NCBI GenBank assembly: GCA_018818065.1 | Contig: JAHISV010000013.1 | Span: forward strand, 1-45,986 | Length of the DNA stretch: 45,986 nucleotides | Direction: 5' to 3' | Origin: Bacteroidota bacterium | GTDB lineage: Bacteria > Bacteroidota > Ignavibacteria > Ignavibacteriales > Melioribacteraceae | Part shown: positions 23,690 to 33,315 of the stretch, in pieces | Layout: every line of letters begins with the position of its first letter | How positions within the stretch are numbered: position 1 is the first letter of the stretch | Translations under genes and position numbers: made by a program | The notes under the pieces: model-generated | Told to the model about the DNA's origin: nothing | Database searches by the model: none | What the model saw: only the letters and a program-made list of their open reading frames with translations

Positions 23690-24601
23690 TCAATAACACA
23701 ATCCAAAAAATGCTATTCCGTTTGTAACTCTAATCCCCGGCAGTGGGAAGTGAAAATAGTTTAAGGTGTTTTTTATAAATTGCCAAAAAGATCCATGAAG
23801 AGGAATTTCCTCAGCATCGAAATCTAAGGCAAGATAAATATCATTTTTAACATTTGTATAATCATAGCCAGAGATACCGGTCCCTATTGAGATCATAAGG
23901 AAAGAGGGCCAGTATTCAGCAATTTTTTCAGGGAGTAATTTGTTTAGACGAAATCCCAGCCAGTATTTTTGTCCGAGTAAATCATTAAAAGGAGTTACTC
24001 TATCTCCCCTCCCCCCTTTGCCGGAAGGCACATAACTTATCCTGGGTTGAATCTCCTTAAGAATCGGGAAATAATACTGACTGAGGGCATAACCGGATCC
24101 CAAAAGGGTGCTAACGAAATCACTTCTGCCGAAAACTCTGTCATTTGAATAACCGTCACGTATCTCAAGATATGTCCCGAGAATTCCCGCGCCAAGAGCA
24201 CCGTAAATATAGGTATCCTCATAATCCATATTTGCAGATTCGAGACTGGCTGAGAGAATGTGTGTCATTAGATTAGAGAGATAAAAATATCCTGCCTTAT
24301 CGATGTATCCGTATTTCCCCACCTCATCCTTAGAAATAAAACCTGAAGAGCCATTCCAGTATGATGTGTTGAGATAAGTGTTCAGGAGAGTGAAAGAAAT
24401 TGCAGTACCTCCAATCACTCTGTGGAGTTGCGGGTAATCGATTCCTTCAAATGAAAGTGCCTCTTCCGGCAGTTGATGAATTGAATCAGAAAGATTCCTG
24501 AAATCAAGATGAAGGATTTGGGAATTAATTGAATTTGAATTCTGTGCAAACATGGCAGAAATATTAAGAAATAGAATCAATATAAAGAGATGGAGTTTCA
24601 T
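23690..24601 (-). CDS. Secreted/outer-membrane DUF2279-like protein
   Basis: The 303-residue protein has a signal peptide (MKLHLFILILFLNISAMFAQ). Its central region with SKDEVGKYGYIDKAGYFYLSN, LMTHILS and YSNDRVFGRSDF recalls the DUF2279/YfiM family. The C-terminal half alternates hydrophobic and polar residues and ends in an aromatic residue, suggesting membrane strands. It lies next to tRNA-Met with repeat sequence between. Role unknown. The family assignment is tentative, the secretion call is firm. Confidence 0.6.
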   Translation of the reverse strand: MKLHLFILILFLNISAMFAQNSNSINSQILHLDFRNLSDSIHQLPEEALSFEGIDYPQLHRVIGGTAISFTLLNTYLNTSYWNGSSGFISKDEVGKYGYIDKAGYFYLSNLMTHILSASLESANMDYEDTYIYGALGAGILGTYLEIRDGYSNDRVFGRSDFVSTLLGSGYALSQYYFPILKEIQPRISYVPSGKGGRGDRVTPFNDLLGQKYWLGFRLNKLLPEKIAEYWPSFLMISIGTGISGYDYTNVKNDIYLALDFDAEEIPLHGSFWQFIKNTLNYFHFPLPGIRVTNGIAFFGLCY

Positions 24602-24729
24602 GGGATCCTATTTTAACCACAGAGTGCACAAAGAAGGCACAGAGAACACAAAGTTTGATGACTATACAAAACTATAACTGCCCGATGGACAGGCAGTCAT
24701 ACAATAACATATATAATGATTATTCTTTT

Positions 24730-25893
24730 TTACCCTATAAACTCTTTTATTTTACTAACTACATACTCTATCTGTTCAGGAACAAGTTCCGGGAAAACTG
24801 GAAGAGCTATTGTCTGCTCAGCTGCCATATTTGAATTTGGGAAGTCTGCATCGTTATTATTCAAATAAGCAAAACATTCTTGTCTGTGAAAAGGAACAGG
24901 ATAATAAACCGCACATCCGATATCATTGCTTCTCAGGAATTCCAACAACTGATCACGTTTTGGAACGCGGACAATGAACTGATTAAATATATGATAGTTA
25001 GTTACACCAGACTCTTTATAAATTTCTTTTGGAAAAATTACTTTATTATTCTCATCAAATTCCAGACTCCCCTCTTCGGTAATCAAACCGGCATCAAGGA
25101 AATATTTTTTATAAAGGGCCGCGTTACTTCTACGTGCCTCTGACCATTTATCAAGATGAGGAAGTTTTACTCTTAGTACAGCCGCCTGGATTGCATCAAT
25201 CCTGAAGTTACCACCTATCATCTTATGAAAATATGCCTGCTCAGTACCATGAACACGCAACAGCGTCATCTTCTTTGCTAATTCATCATCATTTGTTGTA
25301 ACAACACCTGCATCACCAAATGCACCAAGGTTTTTACTAGGGAAGTATGAGAAACATCCAATATCACCAATTCCACCAACTTTTTTACCATCTTTGTATT
25401 GAACACCAATTGCCTGAGCTGCATCTTCTACAACAGAAAGATTATGTCTCTTAGCAATTTCAAGAATGGCGTCCATATCGGCACTTTGTCCATACAGATG
25501 AACCGGGATAATCGCTTTGGTTTTATCGGTAATCTTAGCTTCAATAAGTTTGGGGTCTATATTATAGGTAACAGGATCAATATCAACAAAAACAGGTTTT
25601 GCATTCAGTCTGGCTACAACACCCGCCGTTGCGAAGAATGAATATGTAGGAAGAATTATCTCATCATCCGGTTTAATATCAAGTGCCATTAATGCTAGTA
25701 ATAAAGCATCTGTTCCCGATGAAACACCGATAGCGTGTTTAACACCCAGATATGCCGCCGTTTCTTCCTCAAATGCCTTCACTTCCGGTCCGAGTATAAA
25801 ATATTGTGATTCAACAACACTTTTAATTTTTTCGTTGATTTCTGATTTAAGAGCCTGGTATTGAGGCTTAAGATCTAATAAAGGGACTTTCAT
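24730..25893 (-). CDS. DegT/DnrJ/EryC1-type sugar aminotransferase
   Basis: The 387-residue protein is a PLP enzyme. SSGTDALLLAL and VEDAAQAIG bind the cofactor, the lysine of SYFPSKNLGAFGDAG forms the Schiff base, and IGGNFRIDAIQAAVL follows. It transfers an amino group from glutamate to a keto-sugar nucleotide, as in WecE/RfbE-type reactions for surface polysaccharides. An AAGGA ribosome site precedes the ATG. The gene is separated from the heptose cluster by about 11 kb, so a shared pathway is possible but not shown. Family call secure; substrate unknown. Confidence 0.9.
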   Translation of the reverse strand: MKVPLLDLKPQYQALKSEINEKIKSVVESQYFILGPEVKAFEEETAAYLGVKHAIGVSSGTDALLLALMALDIKPDDEIILPTYSFFATAGVVARLNAKPVFVDIDPVTYNIDPKLIEAKITDKTKAIIPVHLYGQSADMDAILEIAKRHNLSVVEDAAQAIGVQYKDGKKVGGIGDIGCFSYFPSKNLGAFGDAGVVTTNDDELAKKMTLLRVHGTEQAYFHKMIGGNFRIDAIQAAVLRVKLPHLDKWSEARRSNAALYKKYFLDAGLITEEGSLEFDENNKVIFPKEIYKESGVTNYHIFNQFIVRVPKRDQLLEFLRSNDIGCAVYYPVPFHRQECFAYLNNNDADFPNSNMAAEQTIALPVFPELVPEQIEYVVSKIKEFIG

Positions 25894-26039
25894 AATTTCC
25901 TTCGGAATCTGTTAATAAAAGAATAATTGCCTTGTAAAAATAGGTAAAAAGTAAGAAGAAAAAAGTGAGAAATGAGAGTAAAAAGCGGAAAGGTGAAAGA
26001 AAAACAGATTTCAGATTCCACATGAAGAACTGCAGAACA

Positions 26040-26427
26040 ATCTGCCTCAGAATGAAAGGGCAATCTGTCATCCTGACGCATGTCAGGATCTGCTCTTTTT
26101 AATCGCTTCTGAAAAGAAGATTCTGAATACGCTTCGCGTTTCAGAATGACAGTGCCCCATTGTCATCCTGAGCTTGTCTCAGGATCTTCTTTTCAAGGAG
26201 TTATCTCGGGCGTCATGACCCATCCGAAGGCTGGCAAGCATGTCGTGACATAAGGACTCGTAGGATTCTACAACTAATCTCATTCTCCCATTTAGCGTCA
26301 CGTTACGAACATGACGGCTTGGGGTTTTTGTCATGTCTTGGACGTAACGGCCTGGTTCCCATTGAAGTTTCTGCCTGTGGCGGGGAAATACAGTTGCTCC
26401 AATGATAGTCATTCTGGTGCTTATTAG
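26040..26427. repeat. REP-like palindromes and unexplained spacer
   Basis: Two copies of a gtcatcctga...tcaggatct palindrome (26067-26095 and 26160-26185) flank ttctgaatacgcttcgcgt. Short ORFs across 26179-26412 look spurious. The sequence 26200-26420 is more GC-rich and unexplained. Confidence 0.6.
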
Positions 26428-27117
26428 TCATCTTTCATCGTCGTAATCTAAAAAATACTTTAGCATACCGACAAATTGCGGTCCATTTATGGAAACTTTG
26501 TATGTTTCGATACCCGTATCAAATTTAACTTCCTGATCATAGTTACCCATTAGATACCTGAATTCAGCACCTATGGCAAGATCCTCAATAATTTTATATT
26601 CACCACCAACAATTAACTGTGATATAAAATCTTCACCCTTGAGTTCATCGGTAAGAGTTCCAAGACTTGGAATTGTTACAGCGTATGTCATATTAATAAA
26701 ATTGACTCCGACTCCTATACCTCCGTAAAAGGAATAGAGCTTACTGAACTCTTCAGGAGTTCTGATAAGCAGATCAATTGTTACAGGCAGGAGCTGAATA
26801 GTTATCTCGTCACTTCTAAGCTCATTAGCCACAGGTATGTCAGTCTGAGTAAGGGTTTGAGTCCAATAGCCCGCACCAGCTCTCAGGCTAAGTATTTTCA
26901 TGATGTTTAATTCAATATTGCCCGTGGCAAAGAAACCGGATTCAAATTTACTTCCCCAACTGCTAAGAGCATTTTCGTTCCAGTAATCCATAGAGGGGTT
27001 GTAAATACCTGCACCAACACTAATTGATCGAACACCTATTTGGGCGTACAATTGTGGAATTGAAAAGCTGATAAAAAGAATAGAGACAAATAATAATCTG
27101 GTAAAATATTTTTTCAT
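26428..27117 (-). CDS. Outer-membrane beta-barrel protein (paralogue 1)
   Basis: The 229-residue protein has a signal peptide ending LYAQ and then alternating strands. Shared motifs with the two following genes are VRSI, MDYWNENALSSW, ELRSDEI, GIGVG.NF and SIPSLGT, and turns every ~15-20 residues. It is an OmpA/OprF-type 8-10-strand barrel by pattern. It may sit in the outer membrane as a small porin or structural protein; no ligand site is visible. A GGAAG ribosome site precedes ATG. The C-terminus is DYDDER. Confidence 0.7.
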   Translation of the reverse strand: MKKYFTRLLFVSILFISFSIPQLYAQIGVRSISVGAGIYNPSMDYWNENALSSWGSKFESGFFATGNIELNIMKILSLRAGAGYWTQTLTQTDIPVANELRSDEITIQLLPVTIDLLIRTPEEFSKLYSFYGGIGVGVNFINMTYAVTIPSLGTLTDELKGEDFISQLIVGGEYKIIEDLAIGAEFRYLMGNYDQEVKFDTGIETYKVSINGPQFVGMLKYFLDYDDER

Positions 27118-27233
27118 TGTTCTTCCACTTTATTTTATAAACGTATGATATCCTTTTTTGATTCCCAAGATACGTCAAATATCAATTATTCGTGAAGTCA
27201 TAGATTCCGGGTCTAGCCCGGAATGACAGTACA

Positions 27234-27551
27234 TCAGGGCTTGTCATCCTGACTTATGTCAGAATCTCGAATCCACTCTTCCGAAAGATCCTTCCATTCA
27301 GGATTTAGTGACTCAATCAGATTTATCTTCCACTCTCTTCGCCAATTCTTCAGCTGCTTTTCTCGATTTAATGCAGTATTGACATCATTCGTCATCTCAT
27401 AATAAACGAGTTTTGTTATCTTATATTTACTTGTAAATCCTTTTACGAGAGAATTCTTATGTTCGTATACTCTTCTTTCGAGATTGTTAGTCATACCGAT
27501 GTACAATGTCTTGGAATTATTTGTCATTATGTAGATATAGTAGTTTTTCAT
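27234..27551 (-). CDS. GIY-YIG domain protein (UPF0213/YhbQ-like)
   Basis: The natural start is the ATG at 27551 (MKNYYIYIMTNN); the upstream extension translates a REP palindrome. Residues ~3-80 carry YYIYIM, LYIGMTNNLERRVYEHK and REKQLKNWRREWK, the GIY-YIG order with catalytic Arg and Glu. The last ~12 residues (RDSDISQDDKP) are encoded by another REP-type palindrome (27241-27275), so the gene end has been formed or extended by the repeat. Small GIY-YIG proteins of this type are common and of unclear DNA or RNA role. Confidence 0.8.
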   Translation of the reverse strand: MKNYYIYIMTNNSKTLYIGMTNNLERRVYEHKNSLVKGFTSKYKITKLVYYEMTNDVNTALNREKQLKNWRREWKINLIESLNPEWKDLSEEWIRDSDISQDDKP

Positions 27552-27572
27552 AAATACTCTAGATTCCGGCAT

Positions 27573-28112
27573 TCGCCGGAATGACAGTGCTATCAGGATC
27601 TTCTTTTCAAAAAACTAGATTCCGGCATGCGCCGGAATGACAGTCGCCCTCTTGTCATCCTGAACCTGCCTTGCCGGCAGGCAGGCTTGTTTAAGGATCT
27701 GCTCCTTTTCCTTCTCTTCGAAAAGAAGATTCTGAACACGCTTCGCGTTTCAGAATGACAGTATTCTGCGATTCTTTTTATATTTGTCATCCTGAGCTCG
27801 ACTCAGGATCTGCTCTTTGAAAAACTAGATTCCGGCATGCGCCGGAATGACAGTGCTATCAGGATCTTCTTTTTACAAAGCGAGATTCCGGATCAGAGTC
27901 CGCCTGTGCGCCTGTGGCGTGGAATGACAGTCCCCTGCTTGTCATCCTGACGTATGTCAGGATCTTCTTTTCATAAAACCTTAGATTCCGGGTCCATGCC
28001 TTCGGCAGGCAGGCAAACCCGGAATGACAGATACGTTTAAAATAACAAATCAGGAACGGTTGAAATAATTCATCCGATCCTGATTTATACAATAATCATA
28101 TTCCAATATTAA
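27573..28112. repeat. REP-like palindrome array
   Basis: This gap is almost wholly palindromic repeats of two families. One is attccgg...ccggaatgacag (27615-27650, 27825-27855, 27985-28030). The other is gtcatcctga...tcaggatct (27655-27700, 27785-27815, 27940-27965). A ttcgcgttt type lies near 27740. Apparent ORFs here are artefacts of the repeats. Confidence 0.8.
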
Positions 28113-28787
28113 TTATTCGTGGAACAAATACTTAACAGTTCCCATAATTTGCGGACCACTAATATCAACAAGGTTTCCGTAGGTAATATAATTAACATCT
28201 GCCTGTTGCAGATATCTGCCATAAATATACCTTCCCTCTATTCCAAGGGCAATTGATTCAAAAATTTCATAATCAAAACCAAGGATTAGATGACCATATA
28301 AGTCCCGACCACCATGTTCTTCTTCAAAAGTACCTAAACTGGGAATGCTGGTAGTAAATTTCATATTAATGAAGTTGATACCAACACCAATCCCCGTATA
28401 AATTCTGAAGTAATTATCAAAGGTTTCGGGCGTAGTAAAAAGCAGATCGAAACTTACAGGAATGAGTTGGACAGATATCTCGTCAGAGCGTGTCTCGTTT
28501 CCGAAAGGTATATTTGCCTGGGTCAGACTCTGACTCCAGTAACCGGCATCGATACGGCAACTGACAAAAGAAGCTATGCTAATTTCAATATTAGCATTTC
28601 CATACATACCGTTATTAAATTCTTCAGTCCAGCTATTAAGAGCATTATCATTCCAGTAATCCATATTCGGGTTGTAAATTCCACCCCCTAATCCTATGGA
28701 TCTTACCGCAATCTGGGCATGCAGAATTGGTGTAAGACCAAGGAGAAAAAGGAAGAAGATAATCATTTTCTTAAAAATCACTTTCAT
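28113..28787 (-). CDS. Outer-membrane beta-barrel protein (paralogue 2)
   Basis: The 224-residue paralogue of the 26428 and 28823 products has signal peptide LTPILHAQ, then VRSIGLGGGIYNPNMDYWND, YWSQSLTQ, ETRSDEIS and SIPSLGTFEEEHGGRDL. It begins after a GGAGG site and belongs to the same minus-strand run. The spacing to paralogue 3 (36 bp) suggests co-transcription. The gene may come from tandem duplication. Confidence 0.7.
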   Translation of the reverse strand: MKVIFKKMIIFFLFLLGLTPILHAQIAVRSIGLGGGIYNPNMDYWNDNALNSWTEEFNNGMYGNANIEISIASFVSCRIDAGYWSQSLTQANIPFGNETRSDEISVQLIPVSFDLLFTTPETFDNYFRIYTGIGVGINFINMKFTTSIPSLGTFEEEHGGRDLYGHLILGFDYEIFESIALGIEGRYIYGRYLQQADVNYITYGNLVDISGPQIMGTVKYLFHE

Positions 28788-28822
28788 TTATTCCTCCAAC
28801 TATTTATACCTCAGTTGGGTTT

Positions 28823-29515
28823 TCAATCTTCACATCCGCAAAATACATACTTAAATGTTGCCATAAACTGAGCACCATCAATTGATACATTATTACCAAA
28901 AATATTTCCGTTACTATCGTATTCCTGCTGCTGATATCGGCCAAAGACATATCTGACTTCAGCGCCAATTGCAAAAGTATCCATTATTAAATAATCAGCT
29001 CCCAGAATAAGATGTCCGAATAAATCCCTGCCGCTGTGCTCTTCTTCAAAAGTACCTAGACTTGGTATGGAAGTAGAATACTTGAGAGTTACAAAATTAA
29101 CCGCGGCACCGATTCCACCATACAAACCAAATTTGGGACTAAAGTCTTCGTCGGTTCTGGCAAGGATATCAAAGTTTACGGGAAGCATTTGCAGGGTTAT
29201 TTCGTCTGATCTTAACTCATTTCCAAAAGTGATATTTCCCTGAGTAAGAGCCTGGCTCCAATATCCAACCCCTAATCTTACATTCATATAGGTAACAACA
29301 TTTAATTCGATATTCACATTACCGAAGGGGCTGCTTCCAAACTCATCACTCCAACTGCTAAGTGCATTCTCACTCCAGTAATCCATTGAAGGTGAGTACA
29401 TCCCACCGCTAATACCAATAGATCTTATATAAACCTGAGCATCAACATTAGAAGTAAATGTCAGAATAGAAAGCAATACAATTATAAATGCAGCTTTACT
29501 AAAAATTTTATTCAT
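28823..29515 (-). CDS. Outer-membrane beta-barrel protein (paralogue 3)
   Basis: Start chosen at the ATG at 29515, behind GGAGT; the frame opens four codons earlier. Signal peptide ends NVDAQ. Body motifs VYIRSIGISGGMYSPSMDYW, YWSQALTQ, NELRSDEI and SIPSLGTFEEEHSGRDL match paralogue 2 most closely. The C-terminus FCGCED contains two cysteines, unlike the other two. Predicted outer-membrane barrel. Confidence 0.7.
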   Translation of the reverse strand: MNKIFSKAAFIIVLLSILTFTSNVDAQVYIRSIGISGGMYSPSMDYWSENALSSWSDEFGSSPFGNVNIELNVVTYMNVRLGVGYWSQALTQGNITFGNELRSDEITLQMLPVNFDILARTDEDFSPKFGLYGGIGAAVNFVTLKYSTSIPSLGTFEEEHSGRDLFGHLILGADYLIMDTFAIGAEVRYVFGRYQQQEYDSNGNIFGNNVSIDGAQFMATFKYVFCGCED

Positions 29516-29577
29516 TTGGTACTCCATGTCTATTCATAATTTTGCAATAATTTAACGTTTTTATCCTACTTAATTAC

Positions 29578-30858
29578 TTATTGCGGATTTACATTTAATG
29601 CATTTAATCTTGCAATCTCGGTTGAATCAGTAATTCTAATTAAAACTCTTTCATCATTTTCATAAGTTACTCGAAAATAACCCCTGAATGTTTTTACATT
29701 GTGAGGAGGGGTGATATCCCATATTCCCACAATATTAAATTCAACATCTATTTCTTCAGGACTGGAGTTAGCAACAGTAGTCTTGGCCACAATTCTTCCA
29801 CTTGGAGTAACATAAGTATGAATCACCTTATCTGCTAAAGAGTATCCTGCAATAGCTATATTGCTTCCGGAAGGTTTTGATACCGAAACATTTAAGCTAT
29901 ATGGAGCATCTGAATATCCAAAAATGTCTTCCACAAAATTTTCGGCAAATCCTGCATCCTGATCAATAGTTGAACCACCACTAAAGGCAAAGTTTTTACT
30001 GGTACCTGGTGCTTCATTAAAACCAATTACACCAAGAACAGTTGCTGTCTTAACAGCTTCCTGATAATGAATCAATTTTGTTGTAACACGTACTATATAT
30101 TGACCACCTTTTAAAATTTCATAAACAAAATTATTGCCAACTATTGTAATGTTTGAATTTGTCATTACTTCCGGAACTCCAGTTGTAGTATTAATTCTAA
30201 CTACTTCATAGGCATCAATATCTTCCAACGGTAAGGTTAAAGGGGCCTTCATTATAACAGGTACAGTAAAAACGGCATCAACAGGTTGAACCAATACAGA
30301 TTGAGCAGGGGCCTGACCTGTTGAAACGTATGTTATTGTTGGAACAGGAGATGTTAAACCAAGAACCGAAGTTAAACTAACTTCCGTAGCAGAACCAACT
30401 GCTGCAGGAGGGAATGAAGCTTCAAGCGGTCCCTCAAAAGTAGGTGCTGCAATATCAGCACCAGCCGCAGTAACAGTTACCGGGGCTGATGTTTGAGCAA
30501 GAGAAAAAACCTTGTGAGCACTTGGGATAGTTACCGTCCTTGAAATGCTTACATATCCTGTAGCAGAAATTTGCCCCGCATTTGGCCCATCTGTCAACTC
30601 ATCCGTAAAAGCGAAATAGCCCTCTGCATCAGTAGTCTTTGCAATACCACTAAAAGTTACGGTAGAGTTAACAATTGGAGCGTTAGTTGCACTATTAATA
30701 ACTTGTCCAGTAAACTCCGGCATGTTACTAACAGGAACATATGTAAATGGATCGATCGGTCCTACTGGCGCTTTTGTACAACTATGGATTAAAAGTGACC
30801 CAAATAGTATCACAAAAGTGAAACTAAGTGATATAGAGATGGTCTTTAATTTTTTCAT
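29578..30858 (-). CDS. Secreted lipoprotein with carboxypeptidase regulatory-like domain
   Basis: The 426-residue protein has a lipoprotein signal ending LLIHSC, so Cys27 should be lipidated. An early domain (~45-125), FTGQVINSATNAPIVNSTVTFSG with DAEGYFAF, is the carboxypeptidase-D regulatory (CarboxypepD_reg-like) fold, common in surface proteins of this phylum. The C-terminal part is strand-rich without a catalytic motif. It probably has an adhesion or structural role on the cell surface. A GGAG site precedes ATG. The domain call is good; function unknown. Confidence 0.75.
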   Translation of the reverse strand: MKKLKTISISLSFTFVILFGSLLIHSCTKAPVGPIDPFTYVPVSNMPEFTGQVINSATNAPIVNSTVTFSGIAKTTDAEGYFAFTDELTDGPNAGQISATGYVSISRTVTIPSAHKVFSLAQTSAPVTVTAAGADIAAPTFEGPLEASFPPAAVGSATEVSLTSVLGLTSPVPTITYVSTGQAPAQSVLVQPVDAVFTVPVIMKAPLTLPLEDIDAYEVVRINTTTGVPEVMTNSNITIVGNNFVYEILKGGQYIVRVTTKLIHYQEAVKTATVLGVIGFNEAPGTSKNFAFSGGSTIDQDAGFAENFVEDIFGYSDAPYSLNVSVSKPSGSNIAIAGYSLADKVIHTYVTPSGRIVAKTTVANSSPEEIDVEFNIVGIWDITPPHNVKTFRGYFRVTYENDERVLIRITDSTEIARLNALNVNPQ

Positions 30859-30883
30859 GCCCTACTCCTTTATAAGTATAAGT

Positions 30884-32140
30884 TTATTTATCAAAATTGT
30901 ATTTGGAAAATTCTCTTTTAATATAATCCGGTTGAAGTCTTTTAATAAATGATTTAATATTATTCCCTGTATTATAACGTTTCTGGTGAAAATATACAAA
31001 GTTATTATAATCATACTCCCAGCTAAAATAATCATCAGTTCTAACCCTTGCAAGTCCCGGTTCAGCATATTCCGAAGGAAAAATAGGAACAGAGAAATTG
31101 AATCCGCCCCCCTTTAATTTACCCAATAACTCATTACTTGTTGAGGTGAAAAAGAAACCAATATCAACTTCCCCAAATTGCCTTGAGATATCTATCCTGA
31201 AACCTTTATCTTTATATATGTACTGTCCATAACTGGCGGCAATACTCATATTGTATTGGGGAATTCTTGCCTCAGCATCAAGGAACCAGGTAAAATCTTC
31301 TAAGATAGAAGTCTCATATTTTTTATTATAAAATCGCGCACCACCTGTAAAACCAAAATTTGAACCTAAGGACATAATACCATTAAACAAATATTTTCTC
31401 ATTTCCAGATCAATACCAAAACGATTCTGTGTAAAAATACCAAGCGTTGTTGAAAAGAATAAATTATCCGGGAAACGTATAGTCTGGTTAATATTTATCA
31501 TTCCCGGTCTGAATGGATCTACCGGATCACCAACCTTAAAATCCCTGTGTACAAAAGGAATAATGTACTCACTTTTAATTAACGAACCCTTGCCGAAAGA
31601 AGTTTCCAATCTAGGGGCTAAGCCAATCTGTAATTTTACAGGATCGCCATATTCATCAAGTTCAGCGGCAAATTTTGGCGCTATAACATAATCAAACTGG
31701 TAGGAGGAATTGTTAACTCTCTTAATACCTTTAAGCAGTCTGCTATATTCATCCGTATCAAATGACACATTTATTTTATCTGAAAATTCTTCTCCCTTTA
31801 TTTCCTTCTCCAACCAGGCATGCAAATCGCCACACATAACGGAAATTACCGCTATTGGAATTTTTCTGTTCTGAGGTATAAGGACAAGATTGGCAAATGA
31901 TTTTACAGAGAGATCATTTACAACTGCAAAAATAATTCCAATAGCTTCTATCTCACTCCTGTAAATCCTGTTCTCATAGGTAATAATCACTTCTTTATCA
32001 TTAGTAGTAACCGCCACATTTTCAAAGTTGCGATCCACAAGCGCTCTGGTAAGAGTACTCTCCAAAAGTCCGTCTCCCCCACCTAAGAGTGAAGAAAAGA
32101 GAATGATAAGTGCGATTAATATTTTTTTATAAGTCATCAT
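30884..32140 (-). CDS. YjbH-like exopolysaccharide protein, C-terminal half
   Basis: The 418-residue protein has a signal peptide. A segment at ~25-75, LVDRNFENVAVT and ITYENRIYRSEIEA, matches the middle of YjbH-family proteins. A strand-rich barrel ends with GGGFNFSVPIFPSEYAEPG, the YjbH C-terminal pattern. YjbH/GfcD proteins belong to capsule or exopolysaccharide export systems. The N-terminal half of the usual protein is missing here but appears as a separate gene at 36657-37391. Family moderate, the split inferred. Confidence 0.65.
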   Translation of the reverse strand: MMTYKKILIALIILFSSLLGGGDGLLESTLTRALVDRNFENVAVTTNDKEVIITYENRIYRSEIEAIGIIFAVVNDLSVKSFANLVLIPQNRKIPIAVISVMCGDLHAWLEKEIKGEEFSDKINVSFDTDEYSRLLKGIKRVNNSSYQFDYVIAPKFAAELDEYGDPVKLQIGLAPRLETSFGKGSLIKSEYIIPFVHRDFKVGDPVDPFRPGMININQTIRFPDNLFFSTTLGIFTQNRFGIDLEMRKYLFNGIMSLGSNFGFTGGARFYNKKYETSILEDFTWFLDAEARIPQYNMSIAASYGQYIYKDKGFRIDISRQFGEVDIGFFFTSTSNELLGKLKGGGFNFSVPIFPSEYAEPGLARVRTDDYFSWEYDYNNFVYFHQKRYNTGNNIKSFIKRLQPDYIKREFSKYNFDK

Positions 32141-32836
32141 GAAGGATTTAGAAATGATAATTTAATTTCCATAAAATAAGTTCCTTGACACAATTTCAAT
32201 GAACGGCTTTTATGAGAATTAGAAGTGGATAACGAATCAATTTATGTACGAATATAAACAATAATTTGATTTAATGAAATGATTAAGAATAAATTTTTGA
32301 ACATGGAAACGTAGAGGCGAAATTAAAGACTAAGAGACTAAGAGACTAAGAGACTAAGAGATAAAAATAATGAATAATGAATGAAGAGCAATTAAAAATG
32401 AACAATTAAGAATGAAAATGGAATAAAGAGCAATTAAGAATGAACAATTAAGAATGAATAATGAAAATGGAACAAAGAGCAATTAAGAATTAATTTCGCC
32501 GGATGCGCATGAGGCTTGCGTATAATGACCCGGCAACGCCAAAAGCACAGGCTACGCCGGGCAAGCATAAGACCATTGGGAAAGTCATGGAAAACTGTCA
32601 TTCTGAGGAACCGCCTTAGGCGGTGAGCTCAGAATCTTAATTTCGCAAAATCCTGAAGTAGTGGCAAGGGTGAATAATGAATAATGAATAATGAATAATG
32701 AATAATGAATAATGAATAATGAAATTTAATTCTCAATTAGACTTTTCCAATTTTATAACGCTTTTAGTCTTTTGACCTCTTTTCCTCTTAACCTTTTTTC
32801 CTTTTAACCTCTTTTCCTTTTAACCTCTTTTCCTCT
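32141..32836. repeat. Simple-repeat gap
   Basis: Contains gagactaa tandem repeats (32326-32365), a 7-bp gaataat tandem (32669-32722), copy 1 of a 168-bp direct repeat (32470-32637) and a cttttaacctcttttcc tract. No gene is seen. Confidence 0.8.
32470..32637. repeat. 168-bp direct repeat, copy 1
   Basis: Identical at all but about three positions to 33981-34148. It includes ccggatgcgcatgaggcttg and an inner palindrome accgccttaggcggt. Confidence 0.9.
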
Positions 32837-33301
32837 TCATCTCTCCGTCTCCTCAAATGTAATCCTCGGGTCAAATCTGAAATCTTCTCTTGATATTATG
32901 TGTATTTTGCAAAAGTCAGAGTGATCGGTATTAATAAGATAGTTTTTTTCATTGGGTATTATGGCTGAGGGAACTTCCAAAATTGCACACTCACTTTTCC
33001 TGTACCATTCATTACCAATTAATCGGCACTCTGAATACCTTTCAAATTTATACCATTCCTCGGAAAGACTTTGGAGGTCAACTATTCCTTTTTTCAGCTC
33101 ATCAGGTATATGAATAACTATCACCTTGAAAAGACTATTTAATCCTTCCCCGCTTCTGTGTACAACATTCTCAAGACAGGCAAGTGCTCTTGAGGAAGCC
33201 GTATAAATGATGTTTTTCCCCTCGGAATTCCACCTGCCCCCTTTTCCGGATGCGATAAGGTTTGATGACCATTTAATATGAGTTATTCGATAGACTTCCA
33301 T
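32837..33301 (-). CDS. RES-domain toxin
   Basis: The 154-residue protein has the RES signature: Arg in VYRITH, GGRWNSEGKNIIYTASS and a conserved LENVVH, with a later conserved serine region. RES toxins such as MbcT/ParT resemble ADP-ribosyltransferases and consume NAD or modify an enzyme. The antitoxin gene lies 14 bp upstream on the same strand, the usual antitoxin-first order. Direct repeats bracket the pair. The family is clear. The exact target is not. Confidence 0.85.
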   Translation of the reverse strand: MEVYRITHIKWSSNLIASGKGGRWNSEGKNIIYTASSRALACLENVVHRSGEGLNSLFKVIVIHIPDELKKGIVDLQSLSEEWYKFERYSECRLIGNEWYRKSECAILEVPSAIIPNEKNYLINTDHSDFCKIHIISREDFRFDPRITFEETER

Positions 33302-33315
33302 TAAAGGAGGGATTC

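Noticed and set aside
26179..26412. 77-aa ORF
   Set aside because: Composed partly of REP palindrome sequence, no ribosome site, no homologous pattern.
27593..28092. ORFs of 65 and 77 aa
   Set aside because: Encoded by palindromic repeats.
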